Shown in pieces: positions 34,189-44,885 of a stretch of DNA of 64,000 bases. Numbering within the stretch: position 1 is the first letter of the stretch; the number at the start of each line of letters is the position of its first letter. Where the stretch lies: the NCBI GenBank assembly GCA_009103225.1, contig RHPI01002955.1:216486-280485 (forward strand), written 5' to 3'. The DNA comes from Chlorokybus atmophyticus (Eukaryota; Streptophyta; Chlorokybophyceae; Chlorokybales; Chlorokybaceae). The notes beneath the pieces were generated by a model. It was not told the DNA's origin. It made no database searches and saw nothing but the letters and a program-made list of their open reading frames with translations. The position numbers and the translations under genes are program-made.

Positions 34189-36459
34189 ATGGCTTTGAAC
34201 GCGCCAATGGTGGTGAGTTATGCAAACGAGGAGACAACAAAGTACTTCGGGCTTCGAGCACACATTTGCGATGACCAAGGACGATGGAGAGAGTGTAAGC
34301 TCATGATTGATAGCGGTGCCAACAGCAACTTCATGAGTATTGATATCGCGCGGCGTTACGGTTGGCTTTCGTCATTACGAGGAGGTGAAGTGAAGCTCGC
34401 TGATGGAGAGCCACCCTCTGGAGGTGATGGCGCTGCGTTTATGACCAAAGAGTTGTGCGTTCGCATTGGGAAGATGAAGGAGAGCATGCGATTTTGCTGC
34501 ATCACCCTACGGAACGGGTTTGATGGGATTTTGGGACTACCGTGGCTATGGCAACATAATCCAGCCATCAATTGGAGGAAGCGCGTGCTCACCATCGAGC
34601 GAAACGGTGGAGAGTCCATTCAAGCTGCATCGGACGTCATTGAGGCGCGGCACGCAAAATTAGGTGATACGACAATTGCCCAGATCTCTCATGTGCAATT
34701 GAGGAAGTTATTGTCTCCACGGAAGGCAAAGGCTGCATGGTTGTGCGTGGTGCGCGAAAACACTGCAAAGTCAGCACCGGAGCTGAGTGACGATGTTCAG
34801 ACGGCTACTATGGACCCCGAGGTGTGTAAACTTGTTAAAGATTACCAAGATATCATGGTGAACGGACTTCCATCTGGTCTACCACCTCCACGGAGCGTAG
34901 ACCACCGTGTGGAGCTGATCGAGGGCGTGCACAAGCCAGCGTATCGACCCGTATACAAGTTGTCACCTTTGGAACTGGAAGAGGCCGAGAGGCAGGTGGC
35001 GGACTTGCTAAAAAGAGGCTACATCAGGCCTAGTAAGTCCCCCTATGGTGCACCTATTTTGTTTGTACGAAAGAAGAACGGGAGCTTGCGCATGTGCGTC
35101 GACTACCGAGCTCTCAACAACATCACGAAGAGGAATTGCTTTCCACTCCCACGTATCGACGAGTTGCTGGAGCAATTGCAAGGTGCGCAGTACTTCACAA
35201 CACTTGATCTTGCTGGAGGTTATCACCAAATTCGCATCGCGCCCGAGGATGTGGAGAAAACAGCTTTTAACACACGTTATGGGCACTACGAGTGGTTGGT
35301 CATGTCCTTCGGACTTACAAACGCACCGGCAACATTTCAAACGCTTATAAACAGCGTTTTTGCTGACTTGATTGGTAAGGGAGTCCACGTGTACCTCGAC
35401 GACATTTTGGTGTACGCGACAACAATGGAGGAGCACGTGGCACTTCTACGGCGCGTGTTGCAGCGTTTGCGCGAACACAAGTTGTACGCCCAGCTACAGA
35501 AGTGCAAATTCTTGCTTCGAGAGGTGGAGTACCTAGGCCACATTGTGTCGCATGAAGGCATCAAGCCGGACCCCAACAAAGTGCAGGTGGTGCGCGAGTG
35601 GGCTGCCCCGACCAATGTAAAGGAGGTGATGTCCTTTTTAGGCCTTGCGGGGTATTATCGCAAGTTTATTATGGGGTTTTCGCGCATAGCTGCTCCCTTG
35701 ACTGCCCTACTCAAGAAGGGAAAGCATTGGAGCTGGTCAGCAACAGAGGAACATGCATTTGCTGCGTTGAAGAAGGCGCTGACGGAGGCACCAGTCCTGG
35801 CTCACCCCAACATGGAAAAGACATTTATTTTGGCTTGCGACGCGTCCGACACAGCCGTAGGAGCTGTTTTGCAGCAAGACCATGGCAACGGCCTTCAACC
35901 AGTAGCATTCTTCAGCAAGAAGATGAGTGGTGCGGAGCTGAAGTACCCCGTGCACGAGAAGGAACTTTTAGCGCAAGTCATGGCGCTACGACAATTGCGT
36001 TGTTTTCTTGAAGGCGACATTGTGTTACTTTGCGCGAAGCACGTCCAGGTGCGTACGGGAGTTCGCAAGCTGAATGAACGCTGGTTGGGACCATTTAAGG
36101 TCAGCAAAGTTATCTCGGACGTGGTGTACAAGTTGGAGCTACCCGACACCATGCGTGTGCACCCCGTTTTTCACGTCTCCTTTCTAAAAGCATATCGAGG
36201 ACAACCGCCAGAAAGGCCACCCCCCGAAATTGGCACGGACGGTGAACCCGAGTGGGAGGTAGAAGACATCCTTGGTGAGAAGTTTGTGCATGGCGTACGC
36301 AAGTTCTTAGTGAAATGGAAGGGCTATCCGTTGCATGAAGCATCCTGGGAGCCAGAGGCACACTTGACTAATGCTCAAGACGTTGTGCGTGCCTATCTTG
36401 CTCGACGACACCCTCGCGAGCTTCGAGGACGAAGCTCACCTGGGGGGGGAGGAGTGTAA
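34189..36459 (+). CDS. pol: Pol of the young gypsy element, fused across a deletion
   Basis: A 756-codon open frame. In order: aspartic protease (LMIDSGANSNFMS), reverse transcriptase (LDLAGGYHQIRI; catalytic YLDDILVYA), and the start of RNase H (ACDASDTAVGAVLQQ, HEKELLAQVMALRQLRCFLE). At about 36011-36022 the frame jumps from FLEGD straight to the integrase C-terminal region (IVLLCAKHV, NERWLGPFKVSKVI). A chromodomain follows (EWEVEDILGEKF, FLVKWKGYPLHEASWEPE). The RNase H motif around TDH and the integrase zinc and DDE domains are absent. Chromodomains in this family direct insertion to particular chromatin. Confidence 0.9.
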   Translation: MALNAPMVVSYANEETTKYFGLRAHICDDQGRWRECKLMIDSGANSNFMSIDIARRYGWLSSLRGGEVKLADGEPPSGGDGAAFMTKELCVRIGKMKESMRFCCITLRNGFDGILGLPWLWQHNPAINWRKRVLTIERNGGESIQAASDVIEARHAKLGDTTIAQISHVQLRKLLSPRKAKAAWLCVVRENTAKSAPELSDDVQTATMDPEVCKLVKDYQDIMVNGLPSGLPPPRSVDHRVELIEGVHKPAYRPVYKLSPLELEEAERQVADLLKRGYIRPSKSPYGAPILFVRKKNGSLRMCVDYRALNNITKRNCFPLPRIDELLEQLQGAQYFTTLDLAGGYHQIRIAPEDVEKTAFNTRYGHYEWLVMSFGLTNAPATFQTLINSVFADLIGKGVHVYLDDILVYATTMEEHVALLRRVLQRLREHKLYAQLQKCKFLLREVEYLGHIVSHEGIKPDPNKVQVVREWAAPTNVKEVMSFLGLAGYYRKFIMGFSRIAAPLTALLKKGKHWSWSATEEHAFAALKKALTEAPVLAHPNMEKTFILACDASDTAVGAVLQQDHGNGLQPVAFFSKKMSGAELKYPVHEKELLAQVMALRQLRCFLEGDIVLLCAKHVQVRTGVRKLNERWLGPFKVSKVISDVVYKLELPDTMRVHPVFHVSFLKAYRGQPPERPPPEIGTDGEPEWEVEDILGEKFVHGVRKFLVKWKGYPLHEASWEPEAHLTNAQDVVRAYLARRHPRELRGRSSPGGGGV

Positions 36460-38390
36460 CAGTCAAGGCCAAATTCTGTGATTTTCATGGCCGTTTTAGG
36501 CCTTATTTGTAAGGTACATGTTTTTAATGACTTGTGGCGGATATCGGCGAGTTATGAGTCTGCCGCGGATATCGACCGGGGCCCCAAGACCAGTCCGGAA
36601 GGTGCCAGAAAACGGAGGGCCAGTCGAGAAGGGCTCGACCAGATTTCTGGAAGGGCCTGGCGCCAAGTAGTATAACTTGACCATATGAGCAGCAAATTAG
36701 GAGATCTTTGGTGCGTTGGAAAGGTCTAGAAGTGTACTACAAGATTCTGCAAGAATATCTTAGCTTCTAGTTCCGTCTAGCGCTAGAATCGTCTAGACAG
36801 TAGCATGTGCAGACTGGTAGGTATAAAAGTGACATTCTACAATTTGCAATACAACCTTTAGCTCCCTAGTTTCTTGTGTGCAAGCTTGGTGGTGGTTAGC
36901 AGGGGTTGCTAGCGTGTGCCCACCGGTGTGTGCTTGCTTGTGTGACGATCCAAGGCGCTACACAAGTCGGTGTGTAGCTTCGAGCGCATGCGCGTGCGTA
37001 CGCGAGTGGCGGGGCGCGTGTGTGTGCTTGGCAGAGGGGGCAAGGTTCCGGTGTGAATACCGTGTCTTGGTGAGAGGGTTGTGGATTGGACCAACTCACA
37101 GGTGACAAGGCACGAGCACCGTCACACTTCCCGTTACACATGATCACTCTCAAACTGCTATGTTGACAGCACTACTTTATGGGAGTTCAAGTGCTTAATT
37201 TTGGTGCAGTACCCAAGTGGCTCGCTCATGCAGTCAGTCATTTAGCTCATGAGCCTTGAGCATGATGAACTGTACAAGGCATTGATAAGCAGCTTGCACG
37301 GAGCTGGTCAGTGTGCATATGCATGCATAAGCATGCATGCCATTTGTCACTGTAGGTGACAAGGTGTTCATGGCTTTTTCAAAGGTCCTGTTTGGCCTGT
37401 GTGGCCTGTGTTACAAAGATAATTAGATGCGTCAGCACATGATGGGCGAAAAGGCTTTTCAGCTCTCCTGTGGCCAAGTGGGAAGGCAACAGGGAGAAAT
37501 ATAAAAGTCTAGATCAGCATGGTCTGGGAGGTTTTAGTTTTACACAGCCTAGTGCTTACTTGCTGTGTGTTTGAGGTGCTTGGCTTAACCATTCAAGGGG
37601 CCCTCCTTACCCTCCTGTGTGGGGCGTTTTTTAGCGGTTTACCTTGGGTTTTGGTGCTATACGTCGGAGTTAACCCCTATACTAAAGAACAGGCGCCTAC
37701 CTATGTTTACAGGGTGGTTTATATCTAGTAGTTGGCGCCTGCACTAAAAGAGAGGCGCCTGGCTAGGGGTTTGGGTGGTTTAGCTCATGATTGACTGTAT
37801 TGGGGAGGAGGCGCCTCCCACGTCCTGCTATTGCTGGTGGCGTTGTTGGTGGTCATCCTTAACTACCTGTAGTTGTGGACAACCCCTGCTTAGCTGGAAC
37901 TGCCGTTGTGTATTGCTAAGAGTGCATGCATTTGTATGTGCATGCTGTAGCCTTGCACACTTGTCAGTGTGCATGCATGTATATGTGCATGCTGTAGCCT
38001 TATACATTGTTGGTGTATGTGTATGCCTCTTGTATATTGAGGATGAGCATGGCCTGTGTGCATGCACAATAGCCTTGCACTTGTGTGCACGTGTGGTTGC
38101 AGCCTTCTACGGGCATACTGCATGCTCACACATGTGTGAGTCATTGTCGGCGAAGTCACAAGCTTAGGCGGTTACAGGTTGAGAGTGGCTTGACCACCCT
38201 ATTTGTGGTTCGTTATTGGCGAGGACGCTATAGGACTATTGCATTAATGCACTGACTTGCACTAAGTGGTTTACATCACACTGAGGTGGTGGTTGTGACA
38301 GTGGTATCGGCGCTTGCTTGTGTAGTGGGCCTTGTGTTTCTGTGTGCTCTGAGTAATAGTGTACATATTGCTTTTCCTTGTCAAGCAGAC

Positions 38391-39480
38391 ATGGAAGGCA
38401 ATGCTGGGCAAGCAGACCTTTGCCAAGTTGCGTTCTGATACGGAGATGATAAAACAACGCCATGCAGAGTAGCTAGCCAAGATGGCAGCTGTGCATGCCA
38501 ATGAATCCATGCTGCCCCGCCTTGAGCTCCTTATAGGCACCTCTGATGAGAAGGGCCAGAACATTGGCACGCTACTGCGTGACTTGTTGTTCATGATATC
38601 GTCTGAGGTGAACCTCACGCGCACATGTTAGGATAAGTGAAATCAAGGAGGCTTGTGGGATTACACAACAGTTTGCTAGCCCATATCTCATGCAAAATGC
38701 ATTAAAAGTCGGTGGCATATTGGCAGCTGACAAAGCTAGAGCGGTGGCCCTAATGGCATTGTACTTGAGAGGGAATGCTGCCCGCATGTGGCAGGTGGCT
38801 GAACCCCGGTTCAATGCAAAGGGTATCAACACGGAAACACCGAATGTCTTTGAGAACGCCCTTCTGCAGGCATTCGGGGGTATGAATCCTTCACTCAAGG
38901 TTCGTAACAAGTTGGCAGCATTGCGCATGCGCTTCAACCACTCGGTTGAAGAGTTATAAGCGTTTGCTGCCTGCAATTGTGCAAGAGCAGTTGATCTTTA
39001 AGCCTGGTGTACATGGGCTTGAAGCATACACAGACCGGAACTTTGACCCGAAGGTCAAAACGGCTATTAATACAATAATCAGTCGCATAATTGTTCAGAC
39101 AAACAAGCTGACTGTCTGTGAACGCCCAACCATATTTGCCAAAACTGAAAAGCGCACCTTAAAGCATGTGGCTAAAGGCAAATAGGAAGGCAAAGGCAAG
39201 AAGCCTTGAGAGGTCAATGGCAATGGCAAGAGGCCTCGAACTGCTACTGAGGTCGTGAACATCCCCATTGATGTAAAAAATAAGAGATTTAAGGCAGGGG
39301 AGTGCTCAAGTGTGGAGTCCACACTGTGAACAGAAGGGGCACCGGATGGCGGCATGCCCCAACCCGGCAAAAACTTATGACACCACATAAGGGTGCCGGG
39401 TGGAAAGCTGTGAAGACTTAGACGCGACACCCACAAATAGTAATGCTACTTTCGATATTGTGCTTGCTTCTGAACATAAG
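38391..39480 (+). pseudogene. Broken gag region of the outer gypsy element
   Basis: Gag-like stretches remain in separate frames: LMALYLRGNAARMWQV at about 38752 and NKLAALRMRFNHSVEEL ending at TAA 38957. Several stops and frameshifts prevent a full product. It ends near the TRIM cluster. Confidence 0.7.
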
Positions 39481-39500
39481 TTTGACATCGAGACACTTGT

Positions 39501-40680
39501 TGTCACATCCCACTTGACCAGAAAAGACTTGGTGCTTTTATGGTCGATTTGTGGTTATATTGTAACGGGAAGGTACATTAAATTACCGCAAATCGACCAT
39601 AAAAGCACTAAGTCTTTTATGGTTGGGTGGGCTGTCACATTGGCCATCGGAGCTTGAGACCCGGGTTCAATTCTTGAATTGCACACGAATTCCGCGGTCG
39701 TTGTTTCTCAATCAAATAACATCGTCAATGGTCACTTTATAAGTGCCATCATCGATAGGTCGCGACTTGCCTAATGGTAGTCGCGTTAGACTGACCAGTT
39801 CAGTCGGCACGGCAAGACGCGACCTGCCTGTCGTGATGCGACCTGTGGGGTCGGCAGCGGTGCGCCATGCGCGCATTGACCGGTATGGGCATAAATTGGC
39901 TGATCCTTAGGTGGTGGGGCCGGTGACCGACCCTAATCAGACCCCTGGGATGATCCCCCAGCTGCTGGGAGCTAGCTGTCGAGGACGTCAGCGTTCTTAA
40001 GTTGGGGGGAATGTAACGGGAAGGTACATTATATTACCGCAAATCGACCATAAAAGCATCAAGTCTTTTATGGTCGAGTGGGCTGTGACATATATAATAT
40101 ACCTTCCCATTCCATTTCCCCCCACTTAAGAACGCTGACGTCCTCGGCAGCTGGCTCCCATTAGCTGGGGAATCATCCCAGGGGTTTGCTAGGGTCAGTC
40201 AACGGCCCCCCCACCCAAGGATCGGTCAATTTTGGCCCATACCGGTCAACGCGCGCACAGCGCGCCGCTATCGGCCCCACAGGTCGCATCGCTACAGGCA
40301 GGTCGCGTCCTGCCGCGCCAATTAAACGCCAGCGCGACTGCCATTGGGCAAGTCGCGACCCATCGATGATGGCACTTATGACCATTTACGATAATCTTAA
40401 ATCGAGAAACAACGACCGCGGAATTTGTGTGCAAGGCATGAATCAAACCCGGGTCTCAAGCTCCGATGACCAATGTCACAGCCCACTCGACAACAAAAGA
40501 CTATGTGCTTTTATGATCGATTTGTGGTCATATAATGTACCTTCCCATTACGTTGAACAGGGCAGCTGCCGAGGACGTCAGCATTCTTAAGTGAGGGGGA
40601 ATGTAATGGGAAGGTACATTAATTAACCCAAAATCGACCATAAAAGCATCAAGTCTTTTATGGTCGAGTGGGTTGTGACA
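39501..40680. mobile_element. TRIM family 1 cluster: opposed copies with a third copy inside
   Basis: A minus-orientation copy has terminal repeats 39501-39560 continued at 40096-40125, and 40474-40552. A plus-orientation 3' fragment with its 79-bp repeat ends at 40602-40680. The composite begins TGTCACA and ends TGTGACA and is flanked by CTTGT (left) and CTTGC (right). A complete plus-strand copy (39561-40090) is inserted in its left terminal repeat. Confidence 0.75.
39561..40090 (+). mobile_element. Complete TRIM (family 1), 530 bp
   Basis: The 79-bp direct terminal repeats are 39561-39639 and 40012-40090, starting TGTAACGGGAAGG and ending GTGACA or GTCACA. The duplication TATAT lies on both sides (39556-39560 and 40091-40095). 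After the first repeat, CATCGGAGCTTGAGACCCGG is a primer-binding-site-like sequence. AAGTTGGGGGGAA precedes the second repeat as polypurine tract. It is non-coding, so it needs enzymes from a larger element. Confidence 0.9.
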
Positions 40681-40689
40681 CTTGCCAAG

Positions 40690-43600
40690 GTTGGTAATGG
40701 AAGAATGCTATCTACCTGCCATATTGCAGTGCACGACAATGATATGGGTGTACCTGCTGACAAAATTCTTGTTGCATGATTGTGCTAGAAAACATTTGCT
40801 GTTAAATGCGCGTGCCAGTCATCTCAAGTACCATGTGAGGTGCAAGAGTGCAAGTGCTAACAACACCAACGCGTGTGTAGTTGTGTCTTGGTGCGCTACT
40901 TGAAAGACATGCAAGTGATATATGAGGTCAACAGGGGTGCGAAGGTTCCACAATCTATGCGGGTCACGTATAATCCTCAAGTGTTTCACCGTGTATGTAA
41001 GTTGAACTTAACACGGTTGCTTACAGCAACCGTGGCAAAGGTACCTGTCATCATGATGATTGACATTGGCACGCCAAAGAACTTTGTAAGTGAATCTTTG
41101 GTGCGACTTCTTGGCAGACATGTCAATGCATGCAATGAGCAAGTCGCTTTACTTGACGACTATGCTCTACCTGTGCATGAAATAGTGCGATTGTCACTGC
41201 GTATGCAAGGGTATCATGCTCAACTCCGGTTCATGGCAATTCTGGTGGAAGTGTCATGGGTTAATGTAATTGTGCCAGTGGGAGAGAGCAGTTGGCTTAC
41301 GCACTGATGCTAACACCAAGTTGTGTAGCGTGAGGAAAGGAGAAAAGGCAGAGTGGTCTTGAAGGCAAATGGGTGAGCACTGATCTGTCATGGTTGCTTA
41401 ATGACCATCAGACGTCTCAATGCTTCTGAGTACTATGCAGGTAAAAAGAGAATTTAAGCGAGGAGCTACTCCACTGTTGGTGCTTGTGCGTGAAGGGCCT
41501 GTCGCCAGTAAGGGAGACAACTCTACATCTGGTACGCCGACAAATGGCACAATTGATGCTGCAATGCATGCAGTTTGGGATGAGTATGCTAACGTATTCA
41601 TGGATGAGTTGCCTACTATGCCACCTGAGAGGGAAGTGTGGCATACTATCCCTCTGGTGCAAGAAGCACAACCTTCATTTAGATGCACATCTGACTACAG
41701 GATGAGCCTTGCAAAGCATGCTGCCATGGAAGGGCAAATTAAGCAATTGCTCACAAAGGGGTTGATCGAGCTGAGTAGCTCTTCCTTTAGTGCCTATTCA
41801 CTTTGTACCAAAGAAACTTGGCAAGCTCCGCATGTGTGTGGACTACCGTGCCTTTAACAAGCTTACCATCAAGAACAGGTACTCATTACCAAGGATAGAT
41901 GATCTGTTAGACCAATTGTAAGGTACGACTATATTCAATTCCTTAGATCTTGGGTTGGATTACCATCAGATTCGAATAATATCGGAAAATGCCAAACACA
42001 GCATTTAGGACACCTGTTGGCCACTTCCAGTACAAGGTGTTGCCATTTGGATTGATCAATTAACCAGCCACCTTTCGATTGCAACAATGAACCAGGTGTT
42101 CTCAAAGCTTATTGGTAAGACAGTACTTGTGTACTTGGATGATATCCTCATGTTTAGCAAGGACGAGGCTTCACATGTCGCACATGTGCGCATGATGTTG
42201 CAAACACTGCGAGAGCACAAGTTTTATGCTGTAGTGGAGAAGTTTGAGTCTGGGAAGCATGAGTTAGCCTTTTTGGGTCACATAATCAGCAAGGATGGCG
42301 TCCATGTTAATATTAAAAATGTATGTGCAGTAAAGGATTGGCCCGTGCTTGTGAAAGTACATGAGTTGCATTCTTTCCTTAGGTTGTGCAATTACTTTTG
42401 CAAGTTCACTCTGAGGTACTCTGGTAGAGTTGCCCCTCTTACTAATCTGACCAATGAAAAGATCAGGTGTGCTTTGACACGAACACGAAGGCAACGAGAT
42501 GCCTTTAAGTCAGTCAAAGAGGCTTTGATGCAAGCGCCTGTGTTAAGGTTCCCTGACTTCAGTCAGCCCTTTACTTGTGGGTGATGCATCTATAGCTGGC
42601 ACATGTGCCATATTAATACAGGGTGGTCATCCTCTTGCATACCTGATTAAGAAGTTATCTGCAGCTGAGAAGAACTACACTACCACAGAGCGAGAGCATT
42701 GGGGAATGGTGCACGCGCTCACAAAGTGCTGCTACTTAAAGGGTGGAAGGCGGTTCACAGTAGTAACCGACCACAAACCACTCACTTTCTGTCAGACCCT
42801 AACAACTTTGTCATGAAGATAAGCCAGGTGGGCAGAGTTTCAGTTCCGCTTCAACTTTACTTGGGTTTACAAGCCTAAAAGAGTGAATGTGACAGATCCC
42901 CTTAGCCACTCGCCGCTGTTGTTGGCAGTAATGGCGCGGGCACGCGGGGTATCTGCAAGTGCGAACCCTTCAAAAAGGGAGCACAACCTTAGCAATGGGA
43001 GCAACAACTAGGTCCCAAATATGGAAACAGTTTCAGTCATTGCCGACTGACACATCTAAATATGACTTATTGCAGATTGATGTCCAACCAGGGGGGGGGG
43101 GGTATTGGTGAGCCAAGAATGCATATTAAGGGAAGGGCCAATCCCCGGTGGGGAGGACCTTAACAACCAGTCATCAAGCACAGTTATTGAAGTTGATGCA
43201 CTTGATATGTTGGAGCGATCGTCTCAAGCATACTCAACAGACCTCTGGTTCCTTAGCTTATTGAGAAAAGCAGATGCGGACTTGGTGTGCCATAATGGTT
43301 TGTGGTACTACAAAGGGAAGCTAGTTGTGCCTGACATGCTTAGCCTACGACAGGACTGCATGTATGAAGCATACAATGCTGTGTATAGCGGGCATATGGG
43401 CATGAGGAAGACCGTCAAGCAATGGAGCGCTTCTATTGGTGGCCAAGCATGGCATCTGATGCAACAAAGTATGTTCGTATCTGTGACATGTGTCAGCGCA
43501 ATAAAGCCTCGCGTAGTAAGCCCGTAGGTCTATTGAAGCCACTAGAGGTACCGAAGTACCAGTGGCAAAGTGTTAGTATGGATCTGATTGCTGACTTGTC

Positions 43601-44600
43601 GGTAACAAAGAAAAGACAAAGCGCTGTTATTGTCTTTAGCGATAGCTTGACTAAGATGATGAGGCTGTAGCCTTGCCGCACTGATATTAATGCATGTGAG
43701 TTTGCATTCTGCTTTATTAATGCAGTGTAGTTCAAGTCTCACGGGGTGCCATATAAGTTGGTATTTGATAGAGACCCAAAATTTGTTAATAAGGTTTGCA
43801 AGCCGTGTGCAAGTACATGGGCACGAAGCATACCTAAGTACAGCATACCATCCTAAATCAACCGGTCAGACACAGAGAGCAAATTAAGTGTTGGAAGACG
43901 TGCTGCGCAACTACACTTCGCCAAGGTATGACACCTAAGATGAGTATTTATCTTTTGATAGAGTTTGCTATTAACAATGCCTGGCATAAGTTCACGCAGA
44001 GCACGCCGATCTTCTTGAACTATAGGCGGCATCCATTGACCCCCATGACTTTGAAACTTCAAGCATTTACTTAGGTACCTGCTGCTAAGAAATTCATTGC
44101 TTAACATGCATTCATGTTCAAAGCATGCTAAGCTGTGCATCAGAGCTACACATGACAAGGCTATGATGTATGCTCACAAGCATTGCAAGCCTGGTGAGGG
44201 TCTCAAGGTCGGGGGCTATGTGCTGTTGAGCTCAAATGAATGTGAAGCTCAAGATAACAGCCCCTCGCAAGCTGTTGCCCAAATGGTTGGGACCATTCAA
44301 GGTAATCACAGTAGCTGGCGATAGAGCTTTGCATGTAAAAAAACTGCCTGCAAGCATGAGAATACAGGATGTGTTTCATGTGTAATTGCTAAGACCACAT
44401 TGAAGTGATGGTGCAGTGCAGCTCCTCCAATCAAGGTTGAAGGAGAGGAAGGGTATGAGGTTGAGGCCATACTTAGTAAGCGGTTCCGAAAGCACACAAG
44501 AATATCTTTCAAATCGAGTACTTGATCAAGTGGCATGGTTATGGCGAAGAGCTTAACCTCTAGGAGCCTTAAGCCAATATGTCAACTTGTGCGAACATAA
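40690..44600 (+). pseudogene. Broken pol region of the outer gypsy element
   Basis: The domains appear in normal gypsy order but in shifting frames: protease-like VPVIMMIDIGTPKNFVS (41041), RT entry (TSDYRMSL), RT core (VLVYLDDILMFSKDE at 42127), RNase H (GDASIAGTCAILIQ at 42579, TDHKPLTF at 42770), integrase zinc-like and core pieces (MERFYWWPSMASDATKYVR at 43422; ICDMCQRNKASRSKP) and a C-terminal chromodomain trace near 44520. Many stops and small indels show it is dead. Unlike the young element it keeps integrase remnants. Confidence 0.85.
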
Positions 44601-44885
44601 CAGCAGAGTTTGATAGTGAACTCACATCTACAGGGGTCGCTTAAAGAAGCAACACGCGGTGCTTTGCTTAATACTGTCAAACACGTGCACATGTCGACAG
44701 GTGAACTCTTTTATAATTACTATCAGTGCGAACTCACTGTAAGATGGTTATTTACTCCCGTGACTTGTAAGTTTTCATGCATGGAGCACAGAGGCTACAG
44801 CAGAATTGGCCATCCCGGTCTGGCAGGCGCTGTGCGGGGCAGGACCCAGCCTGTTACGGGAAGTTGCAAAGCAAATGGGGAGAAA

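Larger units (their letters stand above)
32382..37126 (+). mobile_element. Young chromodomain Ty3/gypsy retrotransposon with an internal deletion
   Basis: The 672-bp LTRs (32382-33053 and 36455-37126) differ at only three sites that I noticed. The duplication CTTCC flanks it (32377-32381 and 37127-37131). TGGTATCGGAGC just after the 5' LTR is a tRNA-Met-type primer-binding site. GGGGGGGAGGAG before the 3' LTR is the polypurine tract. A TATAAAA box lies at 32749 in the 5' LTR. Gag and pol follow, but part of RNase H and the integrase core are missing. Near-identical LTRs imply recent movement, presumably with help from an intact relative. Confidence 0.93.
31873..37138 (-). mobile_element. TRIM element (family 1) in the outer element's 5' LTR, itself interrupted
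   Basis: It lies between copies of CATGA (31868-31872 and 37139-37143). Read on the minus strand, this miniature LTR element has 79-bp terminal repeats: 31873-31951 and 32310-32381 plus 37132-37138, the second being split by the young gypsy element. The repeats begin TGTCACA and end CGTTACA on the plus strand. The interior of about 360 bp is non-coding. A pyrimidine run next to the left repeat is its polypurine tract on the other strand. Confidence 0.85.

Noticed and set aside
34189-36459. Treating the fused pol as a host gene with a chromodomain.
   Set aside because: It lies between near-identical LTRs with a target duplication and carries protease and RT motifs, so it belongs to the retrotransposon.
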